Shown here piece by piece: positions 24,629-33,253 of a DNA stretch of 64,000 nucleotides. The stretch covers positions 1-64,000 of the forward strand of contig NZ_BMRY01000014.1 in assembly GCF_014648875.1 (NCBI RefSeq), read 5' to 3'. The notes under the pieces are model-generated. The model saw nothing but the letters and a program-made list of their open reading frames with translations, was not told the DNA's origin and did not search any database. A program made the position numbers and the translations under genes. The stretch comes from Streptomyces parvus (GTDB lineage Bacteria > Actinomycetota > Actinomycetes > Streptomycetales > Streptomycetaceae). Numbering within the stretch: the first letter of the stretch is position 1; each line of letters starts with the position of its first letter.

Positions 24629-25117
24629 TCAGAGCCGGTTCGGCACCGTCTTCGCGACCGGACCGGCGAACGAGGCCAGCGGCGTGATGTCGTGGGCGTA
24701 CGTCGAATCCAGCGTGACCTCGACGTACGCCTTGCGGTACGTGGTGGTGAACCGCGGACCGGATCCCTCGGGCTGCTCCAGCATCCACTGCACCCCGTCC
24801 GCCTCGACGCCCTCCGACTGGGGGTCGTCCATCTTCGCGGGCCGGGGGACCCCGCAGCGCAGTACGATCGCCCCGTCCCCCCAGCCGGCGGTCAGCTCCG
24901 AATCGGGGGAGGGGTCACTGCGTTCCAGTTCGAGGATCGTCTCCGGCAGTTCCTCGTGCAGGGCCTCGCAGTACGCGGCGGCCTCCGCGGACGGTGTGGG
25001 AACCGGGACCGACGGCTGGGCGTCGCTGAGGGAACAGCCCGCCGCGGCCAGCACGAGCACGGCAGCGGACGGACCGAGGAATATCGAGCGGGGGGAACGG
25101 CGGGCGGATGACGTCAC
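24629..25117 (-). CDS. DUF3515-type lipoprotein
   Basis: A 162-residue protein whose N-terminus has Arg residues, a hydrophobic stretch (FLGPSAAVLVLAAAG) and a lipobox ending in Cys28 (AAAGC), so it is exported and anchored by lipid. The mature part resembles the actinobacterial DUF3515 family (YCEALHEELPETI, IVLRCGVPRP, YRKAYVEVTLDSTYAHDITP). The biochemical role of the family is unknown to me. It follows the RAM-domain gene by 20 bp on the minus strand and converges on ddlA. Confidence 0.85.
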   Translation of the reverse strand: MTSSARRSPRSIFLGPSAAVLVLAAAGCSLSDAQPSVPVPTPSAEAAAYCEALHEELPETILELERSDPSPDSELTAGWGDGAIVLRCGVPRPAKMDDPQSEGVEADGVQWMLEQPEGSGPRFTTTYRKAYVEVTLDSTYAHDITPLASFAGPVAKTVPNRL

Positions 25118-25137
25118 CGGCCCAGCCTAGACGGGGG

Positions 25138-25371
25138 TCAGAGGTGGACGACCGGGCAGGTCAGGGTCCGTGTGATGCCGTCCACCTGCTGCACCTTGGC
25201 GACCACCATGCGGCCGAGTTCATCGACCGTGTCTGCCTGGGCCCGCACGATCACGTCGTACGGACCGGTGACGTCCTCTGCCTGGATGACTCCCGGAATC
25301 TTGGAGATGGTCTCGGCGACGATCGACGCCTTGCCCACCTCGGTCTGGATGAGGATGTACGCCTGTACCAC
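25138..25371 (-). CDS. Stand-alone Lrp/AsnC ligand-binding (RAM) domain protein
   Basis: A 77-residue protein consisting only of the Lrp/AsnC effector domain (VQAYILIQTEVGKASIV ... GVIQAEDVTGPYDVIVRAQA ... GITRTLTCPVVHL), without a DNA-binding domain. The GTG start at 25371 follows GGAGG by four bases; a longer open frame upstream is not used. Stand-alone RAM proteins form oligomers, can bind amino acids and may modulate Lrp regulators. It probably shares a transcript with the downstream lipoprotein gene. Confidence 0.85.
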   Translation of the reverse strand: MVQAYILIQTEVGKASIVAETISKIPGVIQAEDVTGPYDVIVRAQADTVDELGRMVVAKVQQVDGITRTLTCPVVHL

Positions 25372-25590
25372 GGAACCTCCAGGGCGGCCACGAGGATCAT
25401 GTGGGGGAAAGGGACGCCACGTTATCGCGTTGCCGCGGGCCGCGGGGAGACCTACGGGCCGGATGCCGCCCACAGCGTGGCGTACAGGGCACAGAAGTTG
25501 ACGTATCTCTTGACGGTACCGACAGCACAGACGGCTCGCGACCGGGGGCCCGGACGGGTGTCCGGGGCGATAAAGGAGAGGTGAGACTCG

Positions 25591-26571
25591 GTGAAGGGAA
25601 CCGTGGGCGAGTTGGGGGAGTTCGGGCTCATCAGAGAGCTCACGTCCCGGCTCACCACCACTCCGGCGGTACGGCTGGGGCCCGGCGACGACGCCGCGGT
25701 CGTGGCCGCCCCCGACCGCAGGGTCGTGGCCAGTACGGACATCCTGCTGGAAGGGCGGCACTTCCGCCGTGACTGGTCGACGGCGTACGACGTCGGCCGC
25801 AAGGCAGCCGCCCAGAACCTCGCCGACATCGCGGCGATGGGTGCCGTGCCCACCGCGCTGCTCCTCGGCCTCGTCGTCCCCGCCGACCTCCCCGTCACCT
25901 GGGCCGCCGAGCTGATGGACGGCCTGCGCGACGAATGCCAGGTGGCGGGCGCGGCCGTGGTCGGCGGCGATGTGGTGGGCGGCGACACGATCACCGTCTC
26001 CATCACCGCGCTCGGCGACCTGCGCAACCACGAACCGGTCACCCGGGGCGGTGCCCGCCCCGGCGACGTCGTCGCGGTCACCGGCTGGCTCGGCTGGTCG
26101 GCGGCCGGTTACGCGGTGCTCTCCCGCGGCTTCCGCTCGCCCCGCGCCTTCGTCGAGGCCCACCGCCGCCCCGAACCGCCGTACCACGCGGGCCCCGCTG
26201 CCGCCGGACTCGGCGCCACCGCCATGACCGACGTCAGCGACGGCCTCGTCGCCGACCTCGGGCACATCGCGGAGGCCAGCAAGTGCCGGATCGACCTGCG
26301 CTCCGGGCTCATCGACATCCCCTCGCAGATGTCCGACATCGGCCAGGCCGTCGGCGTCGACCCGCTCCAGTGGGTGCTGACCGGGGGAGAGGACCACGCG
26401 ATCGTGGCGACCTTCCCGCCCGACGTGAAGCTCCCCGCCCGCTGGAAGGTGATCGGCGAGGTCCTCAACCCCTCCGCCCTGCCCCAGGTCACCGTGGACG
26501 GCGCCCCCTGGACCAGCAAGGGCGGCTGGGACCACTTCGGCTCCATCGAGGACGCCCACCCGCCCCGCTGA
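25591..26571 (+). CDS. thiL: Thiamine-monophosphate kinase
   Basis: A 326-residue ThiL that phosphorylates thiamine monophosphate to thiamine diphosphate. N-terminal LGPGDDAAVV and STDILLEGRHF are the ATP/Mg-binding motifs; NLADIAAMGA, GGDVVGGD and MTDVSDGLVADLGHI follow in family order. The GTG at 25591 has AAGGAGAGG upstream. thiD follows 17 bp later. No TPP riboswitch is visible in the 219 bp before the gene. Confidence 0.95.
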   Translation: MKGTVGELGEFGLIRELTSRLTTTPAVRLGPGDDAAVVAAPDRRVVASTDILLEGRHFRRDWSTAYDVGRKAAAQNLADIAAMGAVPTALLLGLVVPADLPVTWAAELMDGLRDECQVAGAAVVGGDVVGGDTITVSITALGDLRNHEPVTRGGARPGDVVAVTGWLGWSAAGYAVLSRGFRSPRAFVEAHRRPEPPYHAGPAAAGLGATAMTDVSDGLVADLGHIAEASKCRIDLRSGLIDIPSQMSDIGQAVGVDPLQWVLTGGEDHAIVATFPPDVKLPARWKVIGEVLNPSALPQVTVDGAPWTSKGGWDHFGSIEDAHPPR

Positions 26572-26588
26572 GCATTAGATTGCTGCGT

Positions 26589-27398
26589 ATGCCCATACGT
26601 ACCGCTGTACCGCCCCGCGTGCTCACCGTCGCCGGATCCGACTCCGGCGGCGGTGCGGGGATCCAGGCCGACCTGAAGACGATGCTCGCCCTCGGCGTGC
26701 ACGGCATGAGCGTGCTCACCGCCGTCACCGCACAGAACTCCCTCGGCGTCCAGGGCGCGTGGGAGCTTCCGGTGGACGCCGTGCGCGCCCAGTACCGCAG
26801 CGTCGTCGACGACATCGGCGTCCAGGCCGTGAAGACCGGCATGCTCGCCTCCGCCGCCCTCGTGGAGACCGTCGCCGAACTTCTCGCCGGAACCGACGCC
26901 CCCGTCGTCGTCGACCCGGTCGGCGTCTCCAAGCACGGGGACGCGCTGCTCGCCGCCGAGGCCCTCGACTCCGTACGCACCAAGCTGCTCCCCGCCGCCA
27001 CCGTCGCCACCCCGAACCTCGACGAGGTCGCCCAGCTCACCGGTGTCCAGGTCACCGATGAGAGCGGCATGCGCCGGGCCGCCGAGCAGATTCTCGGCTT
27101 CGGATCGCGCTGGGTCGTGATCAAGGGCGGCCATCTGCCGGGGGAGGCGGTGGACCTGCTCACCGACGGGAGCGCGGAACACTGGCTGCGCGCCCCCCGG
27201 CACGACAACCGCCACACTCACGGCACGGGCTGCACGCTGGCCTCCGCCATCGCCTCCGGGCTCGCGCTCGGGATGGACGTGCCCACGGCCGTCCAGAGCG
27301 CGAAGACGTACGTCACCGGCGCGATCGAGGCCGGCTTCCCGCTCGGCGGCGGCATCGGCCCGGTCGACCACGGCTGGCTGACCCGGACAGCTGTCTGA
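26589..27398 (+). CDS. thiD: Hydroxymethylpyrimidine/phosphomethylpyrimidine kinase
   Basis: A 269-residue ribokinase-fold enzyme that phosphorylates HMP and HMP-P for thiamine synthesis. VLTVAGSDSGGGAGIQADLK is the substrate-binding N-terminus, VVDPVGVSKHGDALL is the middle motif, and HGTGCTLASAIASGLA contains the catalytic anion-hole GTGC. The ATG at 26589 is used; the frame is open far upstream within thiL. It forms a two-gene thiamine unit with thiL. Confidence 0.96.
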   Translation: MPIRTAVPPRVLTVAGSDSGGGAGIQADLKTMLALGVHGMSVLTAVTAQNSLGVQGAWELPVDAVRAQYRSVVDDIGVQAVKTGMLASAALVETVAELLAGTDAPVVVDPVGVSKHGDALLAAEALDSVRTKLLPAATVATPNLDEVAQLTGVQVTDESGMRRAAEQILGFGSRWVVIKGGHLPGEAVDLLTDGSAEHWLRAPRHDNRHTHGTGCTLASAIASGLALGMDVPTAVQSAKTYVTGAIEAGFPLGGGIGPVDHGWLTRTAV

Positions 27399-27405
27399 GT
27401 ACAGC

Positions 27406-27439
27406 AAAAAGCCGGTCCACCGAGGTGGACCGGCTTTTT
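27406..27439. terminator. Bidirectional terminator between thiD and rpmB
   Basis: A 16-bp perfect stem (27406-27421 with 27424-27439) beginning with AAAAA and ending with TTTTT, so it is intrinsic on both strands for the converging genes. Confidence 0.95.
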
Positions 27440-27472
27440 GGGCAACCGGAAGGCTGCGCTACGACGGGGACG

Positions 27473-27658
27473 TCAGCGCGCGACCTTGCCGGCCTTGATG
27501 CACGAGGTGCAGACGTTGAGCCGCTTCGGCGTCCGACCGACCACGGCACGCACGCGCTGGATGTTGGGATTCCAGCGACGAGACGTACGGCGGTGCGAGA
27601 ACGAAACGCTGTTGCCGAAGCTCGGCCCCTTGCCGCAAACGTCGCAGTTGGCAGCCAC
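27473..27658 (-). CDS. rpmB: 50S ribosomal protein L28, zinc-binding form
   Basis: A 61-residue L28. NCDVCGKGPSFG and LNVCTSCIKAG give two CxxC pairs, so this is the zinc-ribbon (C+) form; organisms with several L28 genes often keep a zinc-free paralogue under Zur control elsewhere. HRRTSRRWNPNIQRVRA is the rRNA-binding core. The GTG start has GGAG upstream. It is monocistronic. Confidence 0.96.
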   Translation of the reverse strand: MAANCDVCGKGPSFGNSVSFSHRRTSRRWNPNIQRVRAVVGRTPKRLNVCTSCIKAGKVAR

Positions 27659-27915
27659 GGGTCACTCCAAAGACTTCAGATGCACTTACAGTGAATTCCG
27701 GCACGCCGGAATCAGTTGGACTGAAGTGGCGGTACCGGGGGAATGTCCCGACTCTCATCGGGCAACCGGAGCAGCATACAACGCCTGCTTCGGAGATACG
27801 AAACTACCACGGCTCGGCCGCCCGCCCTCCCGCCCCCTGTCCCTGCCGGGACCCCCGCGAGCGGGCTAACCTGCGGTGCAGCCCGTTGCCACGGCCGCTT
27901 CAAGGAGGACCATCG

Positions 27916-29646
27916 GTGCCGCAGCTCCCCGACGACCTGGACGCCGTCGCGGTACGCACGTGGTGCTCGCTGGCCCTGGAGGCACTGGGCCGGGAGCGCG
28001 CGGAGATCGACGCGATCAACGTCTATCCCATCGCCGACGGGGACACCGGCACCAACCTCTATCTGACGCTCGAGTCCGCGGCCGCCGCCGTCGAAGCGGT
28101 CTTCGCCGCCCACGAGACCGGCACCACCGCACCCGCCACCGCCGACGCCGTACGCGCCATGGCGCACGGCGCCCTGATCGGCGCCCGCGGGAACTCCGGC
28201 ACGATCCTGGCCCAGCTGCTGCGCGGCATGGCCGGGGTGCTGGCCGACGGCGGCGACGCGGCCCACCTGCGCCTCGCCCTCACGAGCGCCGCCGACGCGG
28301 CCCGGCAGGCCGTCGCCCACCCCGTCGAGGGCACCGTGCTCACCGTCGCCGCCGAGGCCGCCCAGGCCGCCCGGGGCGAGGACCCCGACCTGCGCACCGT
28401 CGTCACCGCCGCGTACGAGGGTGCGCGCGCCGCCCTCGCGCGCACCCCCGAGCAGCTCGCCGTCCTCGGCCGGGCGGGCGTGGTCGACGCCGGGGGCCGG
28501 GGTCTGGTGGCGGTGCTGGGCGCGCTGGTGGAGACGGTGACCGGGCAGGCTCCCGTACGGGGACCGCGTACCGCCTCCGGGAACGCCGCGAAGGCGCCCG
28601 TGACCGTGGACGGGGGGTCCGTGGTGGGGCTGCCGGTGGGCGGCACTCCGGTGGAGGGCGTCACGGAGGGGGGCCTTCCCGCGAGCGCTCCGGTGGAGGG
28701 GCCGCTCGACTGCCCCGAGGACGGCGGTGCCGGGCCCGCGTTCGAGGTGATCTACCTCCTGGAGGCCCGCGACGAGCAGGTGGCCCGGCTGCGCACCCGG
28801 CTCGACGCGCTCGGCGACTCCCTGGTCGTCGTCGGCGGTGACGGGCTCTGGCACGTCCACGTCCATGTCGACGACGCCGGGGCGGCCGTCGAAGCGGGCG
28901 TCGAGGCCGGGCGGCCGTACCGGATCCGGATCACCCACTTCGCCACCGAGAGCGGCCACGACGTCCGCGTCCAGGCCGAACCCGCCCAGCGCGCCGTCGT
29001 CGTCGTGGTCCCGGGCGACGGCCTGGCCGGGCTCTGCACCGAAGCCGGCGCCACGACCGTGATCGCCCGCCCCGGCGAACCCCCCGCCAGCGGCGAACTG
29101 GTCGACGCCATCCGCCGCGCCCACGCCCGCGAGGTGGTCCTGCTGCCCAACGACGCGGCCCTGCGCCACACCGCGGCCGCCGCCGCCGAACAGGCCAGGA
29201 CCGAGGGGGTCCGGGTCGCCCTCATCCCCACCCGCGCCGCCGTCCAGGGCATCGCCGCGCTCGCCGTCCACGAACCCGACCGCGGCTTCGACGAGGACGT
29301 GGTCGCCATGACCGCCGCCGCCGGGGCCACCCGCTACGCCGAACTGGCCGTCGCCGAGCGCCAGTCGTGGACCATGGCGGGCATCTGCCAGGCCGGGGAC
29401 ATCCTCGGCCTGATCGACGGGGACGTGGCCGTGATCGGCGCCGACGTCCCGGGCACCGCCCGAACCGTGCTCGACCGGATGCTGGCGGCGGGCGGCGAAC
29501 TGGTCACCCTCGTCCTCGGCGAGGACGTCCCGGACACGCTCGCGGACGCGCTGGAGGAGCACGTACGCGAGGGCCATCTCGCCGTGGACACGGTGGTCTA
29601 CCGGGGCGGCCACCAGCGCGCACCGCTGCTCATCGGCGTCGAGTAG
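27916..29646 (+). CDS. DAK2-domain (FakA/YloV-like) kinase
   Basis: A 576-residue protein. The N-terminal DhaL-type kinase domain has NVYPIADGDTGTNLYLT (Mg-ATP Asp cluster) and GARGNSGTILAQLLRGMA. The middle and C-terminal regions (VIYLLEARDEQVARLRTRLD ... GLWHVHVHVDDAG ... AGDILGLIDGDVAVIG) match the FakA/YloV family, which in firmicutes phosphorylates fatty acids held by a FakB (DegV) partner. A Gly/Pro/Val-rich linker lies at about residues 210-270. The GTG at 27916 follows AAGGAGG. Fatty-acid kinase function here is inferred from the family only. Confidence 0.85.
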   Translation: MPQLPDDLDAVAVRTWCSLALEALGRERAEIDAINVYPIADGDTGTNLYLTLESAAAAVEAVFAAHETGTTAPATADAVRAMAHGALIGARGNSGTILAQLLRGMAGVLADGGDAAHLRLALTSAADAARQAVAHPVEGTVLTVAAEAAQAARGEDPDLRTVVTAAYEGARAALARTPEQLAVLGRAGVVDAGGRGLVAVLGALVETVTGQAPVRGPRTASGNAAKAPVTVDGGSVVGLPVGGTPVEGVTEGGLPASAPVEGPLDCPEDGGAGPAFEVIYLLEARDEQVARLRTRLDALGDSLVVVGGDGLWHVHVHVDDAGAAVEAGVEAGRPYRIRITHFATESGHDVRVQAEPAQRAVVVVVPGDGLAGLCTEAGATTVIARPGEPPASGELVDAIRRAHAREVVLLPNDAALRHTAAAAAEQARTEGVRVALIPTRAAVQGIAALAVHEPDRGFDEDVVAMTAAAGATRYAELAVAERQSWTMAGICQAGDILGLIDGDVAVIGADVPGTARTVLDRMLAAGGELVTLVLGEDVPDTLADALEEHVREGHLAVDTVVYRGGHQRAPLLIGVE

Positions 29647-29695
29647 CGGCCCCGCCGCCGCGCCCGGCGGACAGCTGTCAGTGCCGTGGTGTGCA

Positions 29696-31909
29696 ATGGA
29701 TCGCGTGTCCTCGTTCGATGAACCTCTGAAGAAGCTGCTCGGCGGAGCCACCGCGAAGGTGATGGCCGAACACCTCGACCTGCACACGGTCGGTGATCTG
29801 CTGCACCACTACCCGCGGCGGTACGAGGAGCGCGGCAAGCTGACCGCGCTGGCCGACCTCCCGCTGGACGAGCACGTCACGGTCGTCGCCCAGGTCGCCG
29901 ACGCCCGGATCCTGATGTTCAACAACGGCCGGGGCAAACGCCTGGAGGTCACCCTCACCGACGGCAGCGGCCGCCTCCAGCTGGTCTTCTTCGGCCACGG
30001 CGTCCACAAGCCGCACAAGGAGCTGCTGCCGGGCCGCCAGGCGATGTTCGCGGGCAAGGTCTCCGTCTTCAACCGCAAGATGCAGCTCGCCCACCCCACG
30101 TACCAACTGCTCGACGCCTCCGACGCCGACGAGGCCACCGAGGCCGTGGACGCCTTTGCCGGACGGCTGCTGCCGATCTACCCCGCGTGCAAGCAGCTCG
30201 ACTCCTGGCGGATCGCCAAGGCCGTGGACGCCGTCCTGCCCAGCGCCCGGGACGCGGTGGACCCGCTGCCCGCCTCCCTGCGCGAGGGGCGCGGCTTCAC
30301 CCCGCTGCCCGAGGCCCTGCTCAAGGTGCACCGCCCGCAGACCAAGGCGGACATCGAGGACGCCAAGGCCCGCCTCAAATGGGACGAGGCGTTCGTCCTC
30401 CAGGTCGCCCTGGCCCGCCGCCGGTACGCCGACACCCAGCTGCCCGCCGCCGCCCGCCGCCCCGTCGCGGACGGCCTGCTGGACGCGTTCGACGCCAAGC
30501 TGCCCTTCACCCTCACCGAGGGCCAGGAGAAGGTCAGCAAGCAGATCTTCGACGACCTGGCCACCGAGCACCCGATGCACCGACTCCTCCAGGGCGAGGT
30601 GGGATCGGGCAAGACCATGGTGGCCCTGCGCGCCATGCTCGCCGTCGTCGACGCGGGCGGCCAGGCCGCGATGCTCGCCCCCACCGAGGTCCTCGCCCAG
30701 CAGCACCACCGCTCGATCACCGAGATGATGGGCGAGCTGGCCGAGGGCGGCATGCTGGGCGGCTCGGACCGGGGCACCAAGGTCGTCCTCCTCACCGGCT
30801 CCATGGGCACGGCCGCCCGCCGTCAGGCCCTGCTCGACCTGGTCACCGGCGAGGCCGGGATCGTCATCGGCACCCACGCCCTCATCGAGGACAAGGTCCA
30901 GTTCCACGACCTCGGCCTGGTCGTCGTGGACGAACAGCACCGCTTCGGCGTGGAACAGCGCGACGCCCTCCGCTCCAAGGGGAAGCAGCCGCCCCACCTC
31001 CTCGTCATGACCGCCACCCCCATTCCCCGTACGGTCGCGATGACGGTCTTCGGCGACCTGGAGACCTCCGTCCTGGACCAGCTCCCGGCCGGCCGCTCCC
31101 CGATCGCCAGCCATGTCGTCCCCGCCAAGGACAAGCCCCACTTCCTCGCCCGCGCCTGGGAACGCGTCCGCGAGGAGGTCGGGAACGGCCACCAGGCGTA
31201 CGTGGTCTGCCCCCGCATCGGCGACGACGCGGAGGAGGCCGAGGGGAAGAAGGGCAAGGCGAAGAAGAAGCCCGCCGAGGAGGACCCGGAGAAGCGCCCG
31301 CCGCTCGCCGTCCTGGAGATCGCCGACGAACTGCGCAAGGGCGCGCTGGCCGGGCTGACCGTCGAGGTGCTGCACGGCCGGATGCACCCCGACGAGAAGG
31401 ACGACGTCATGCGCCGGTTCGCCGCCGGGGACGTCGACGTCCTGGTCGCCACCACCGTCATCGAGGTCGGCGTCAACGTCCCCAACGCCACCGCCATGGT
31501 GATCATGGACGCCGACCGCTTCGGCGTCTCCCAGCTCCACCAGCTGCGCGGCCGCGTCGGCCGGGGCTCCGCCGCCGGGCTCTGCCTGCTGGTCAGCGAG
31601 GCCCACGAGGCGAGCCCCGCCCGCGCCCGCCTCTCGGCCGTCGCCGCCACCCTCGACGGCTTCGAGCTCTCCCGGATCGACCTGGAGCAGCGCCGCGAGG
31701 GCGACGTGCTGGGCCAGGCCCAGTCCGGGGTGCGCTCCTCGCTGCGGATGCTCACCGTCATCGACGACGAGGAGGTCATCGCCGCCGCTCGCGAGGAGGC
31801 CGTCGCGATCGTCGCCGCCGACCCGGAGCTGGAGCACCTGCCGGAGCTGCGCACGGTGCTGGCCGCCCTCCTGGACAAGGACCGCGAGGAGTATCTCGAC
31901 AAGGGGTGA
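29696..31909 (+). CDS. recG: ATP-dependent DNA helicase RecG
   Basis: A 737-residue branch-migration helicase. The N-terminal wedge (OB-fold) domain (VGDLLHHYPRRYEERG ... ARILMFNNGRGKRLEVTL) precedes helicase motifs: Walker A GEVGSGKT, DEQH in VVDEQHRFGVEQR, MTATPIPRT, VATTVIEVGVNVPNAT and QLRGRVGRG. It remodels stalled forks and Holliday junctions. A Lys/Glu-rich insertion of about 22 residues interrupts helicase domain 2 (near residues 515-536). The start could be ATG 29696 or GTG 29705. Confidence 0.96.
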   Translation: MDRVSSFDEPLKKLLGGATAKVMAEHLDLHTVGDLLHHYPRRYEERGKLTALADLPLDEHVTVVAQVADARILMFNNGRGKRLEVTLTDGSGRLQLVFFGHGVHKPHKELLPGRQAMFAGKVSVFNRKMQLAHPTYQLLDASDADEATEAVDAFAGRLLPIYPACKQLDSWRIAKAVDAVLPSARDAVDPLPASLREGRGFTPLPEALLKVHRPQTKADIEDAKARLKWDEAFVLQVALARRRYADTQLPAAARRPVADGLLDAFDAKLPFTLTEGQEKVSKQIFDDLATEHPMHRLLQGEVGSGKTMVALRAMLAVVDAGGQAAMLAPTEVLAQQHHRSITEMMGELAEGGMLGGSDRGTKVVLLTGSMGTAARRQALLDLVTGEAGIVIGTHALIEDKVQFHDLGLVVVDEQHRFGVEQRDALRSKGKQPPHLLVMTATPIPRTVAMTVFGDLETSVLDQLPAGRSPIASHVVPAKDKPHFLARAWERVREEVGNGHQAYVVCPRIGDDAEEAEGKKGKAKKKPAEEDPEKRPPLAVLEIADELRKGALAGLTVEVLHGRMHPDEKDDVMRRFAAGDVDVLVATTVIEVGVNVPNATAMVIMDADRFGVSQLHQLRGRVGRGSAAGLCLLVSEAHEASPARARLSAVAATLDGFELSRIDLEQRREGDVLGQAQSGVRSSLRMLTVIDDEEVIAAAREEAVAIVAADPELEHLPELRTVLAALLDKDREEYLDKG

Positions 31910-32046
31910 GCCCCCGGGGGCGTCCTGCCCGGTGCGCGAGCCCCGGGCCCGTCCTGCTGGTGCGGGCCGTACGCCATATCGTGGACGCACGGCCCGCCCT
32001 CACCGCGGGCCCCCGGCACGCCCCCGACCCCGAGGACCCCACACCC

Positions 32047-32631
32047 ATGACCCGCGTGATCGCCGGCTCGGCCGGCGGACGCCGCCTGGCCGTCCCGCCC
32101 GGCACCGGCACCCGCCCCACCTCCGACCGTGCGCGCGAGGGCCTCTTCTCCACCTGGCAGGCGCTCCTCGGCACTCTGGAGGGGACCCGGGTCGCCGATC
32201 TCTACGCCGGATCCGGCGCCGTCGGCCTCGAAGCGCTCTCCCGAGGCGCGGTCCACGCCCTGCTCGTGGAGGCCGACCCGAAGGCCGTCCGTACCGTCCG
32301 CGACAACGTCCGCACCCTCGGCCTCCCGGGCGCCGAAGTCCGTACCGGCAAAGCCGAACAGATCGTGACAGGACCGGCGCCCGCCGACCCGTACGACATC
32401 GTCTTCCTGGACCCGCCGTACGCCGTCACCGACGACGATCTTCGCGAGATCCTGCTCACACTCCGTGCTCAGGGGTGGATCGGCGAGGATGCGCTCGTCA
32501 CCGTGGAACGCAGCACCCGGGGCGGAGAATTCGGCTGGCCCGCCGGATTCGAGCCACTGCGGTCCCGTCGCTACGGCGAGGGAACGCTTTGGTACGGTCG
32601 CGCCGCCGCTACGTGCGAAGACGCACGATGA
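32047..32631 (+). CDS. rsmD: 16S rRNA (guanine966-N2)-methyltransferase
   Basis: A 194-residue methyltransferase with RVIAGSAGGRRL at the N-terminus, the SAM motif DLYAGSGAVGLEALSRGA and the catalytic DPPY in IVFLDPPYAV. It methylates G966 of 16S rRNA in the family. The ATG at 32047 gives the expected length. Its stop overlaps an ATG (32628) in the coaD frame, although coaD probably starts 30 bp later. Confidence 0.95.
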   Translation: MTRVIAGSAGGRRLAVPPGTGTRPTSDRAREGLFSTWQALLGTLEGTRVADLYAGSGAVGLEALSRGAVHALLVEADPKAVRTVRDNVRTLGLPGAEVRTGKAEQIVTGPAPADPYDIVFLDPPYAVTDDDLREILLTLRAQGWIGEDALVTVERSTRGGEFGWPAGFEPLRSRRYGEGTLWYGRAAATCEDAR

Positions 32632-32657
32632 CCGGACCGGAGAGCGAGGGAATCACA

Positions 32658-33137
32658 GTGCGCCGCGCCGTCTGTCCGGGGTCGTTCGACCCCATCACCA
32701 ACGGACATCTCGACATCATCGGACGAGCCTCGAAGCTGTACGACGTGGTGCACGTGGCGGTGATGATCAACCAGTCCAAGAAGGGGCTGTTCACCGTCGA
32801 CGAGCGGATCGAGCTGATCCGCGAGGTCACCGCCGACTTCGGCAACGTCGAGGTGGAGTCCTTCCACGGCCTGCTGGTCGACTTCTGCAAGCAGCGGGAG
32901 ATCCCGGCGATCGTGAAGGGCCTGCGGGCCGTCAGCGACTTCGACTACGAGCTGCAGATGGCCCAGATGAACAACGGCCTCTCCGGCGTCGAGACGCTCT
33001 TCGTGCCGACCAACCCGACGTACAGCTTCCTGTCGTCCTCGCTGGTCAAGGAGGTGGCGACCTGGGGCGGCGACGTCTCCCACCTGCTGCCGCCCACCGT
33101 CCACGAGGCGCTCGTGAAGCGGCTCGGCGAACGCTGA
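32658..33137 (+). CDS. coaD: Phosphopantetheine adenylyltransferase
   Basis: A 159-residue enzyme that adenylylates 4'-phosphopantetheine in CoA synthesis. CPGSFDPITNGHLDII carries the TxGH nucleotidyltransferase motif and SSSLVKEVA the C-terminal ATP-contact segment. GTG at 32658 is preferred over the ATG at 32628 because GAGGG lies eight bases upstream and the usual N-terminus (VRRAVCPGSFDP) follows. It is co-transcribed with rsmD, a common pairing. Confidence 0.95.
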   Translation: MRRAVCPGSFDPITNGHLDIIGRASKLYDVVHVAVMINQSKKGLFTVDERIELIREVTADFGNVEVESFHGLLVDFCKQREIPAIVKGLRAVSDFDYELQMAQMNNGLSGVETLFVPTNPTYSFLSSSLVKEVATWGGDVSHLLPPTVHEALVKRLGER

Positions 33138-33253
33138 GGCACTGACGGGCCGTCACCAGGTGTCGGGCGGCGGCCGACTGGCCTTACAGTCGTCCCGTCC
33201 GTCTCCAACGGAGCAGCAGCTTCAACAGAGCAGCAGAGAGTGGCGAGCACACG

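Noticed and set aside
25372..25590. TPP riboswitch before thiL/thiD
   Set aside because: I find no CUGAGA or ACCUGA-type core elements in the leader.
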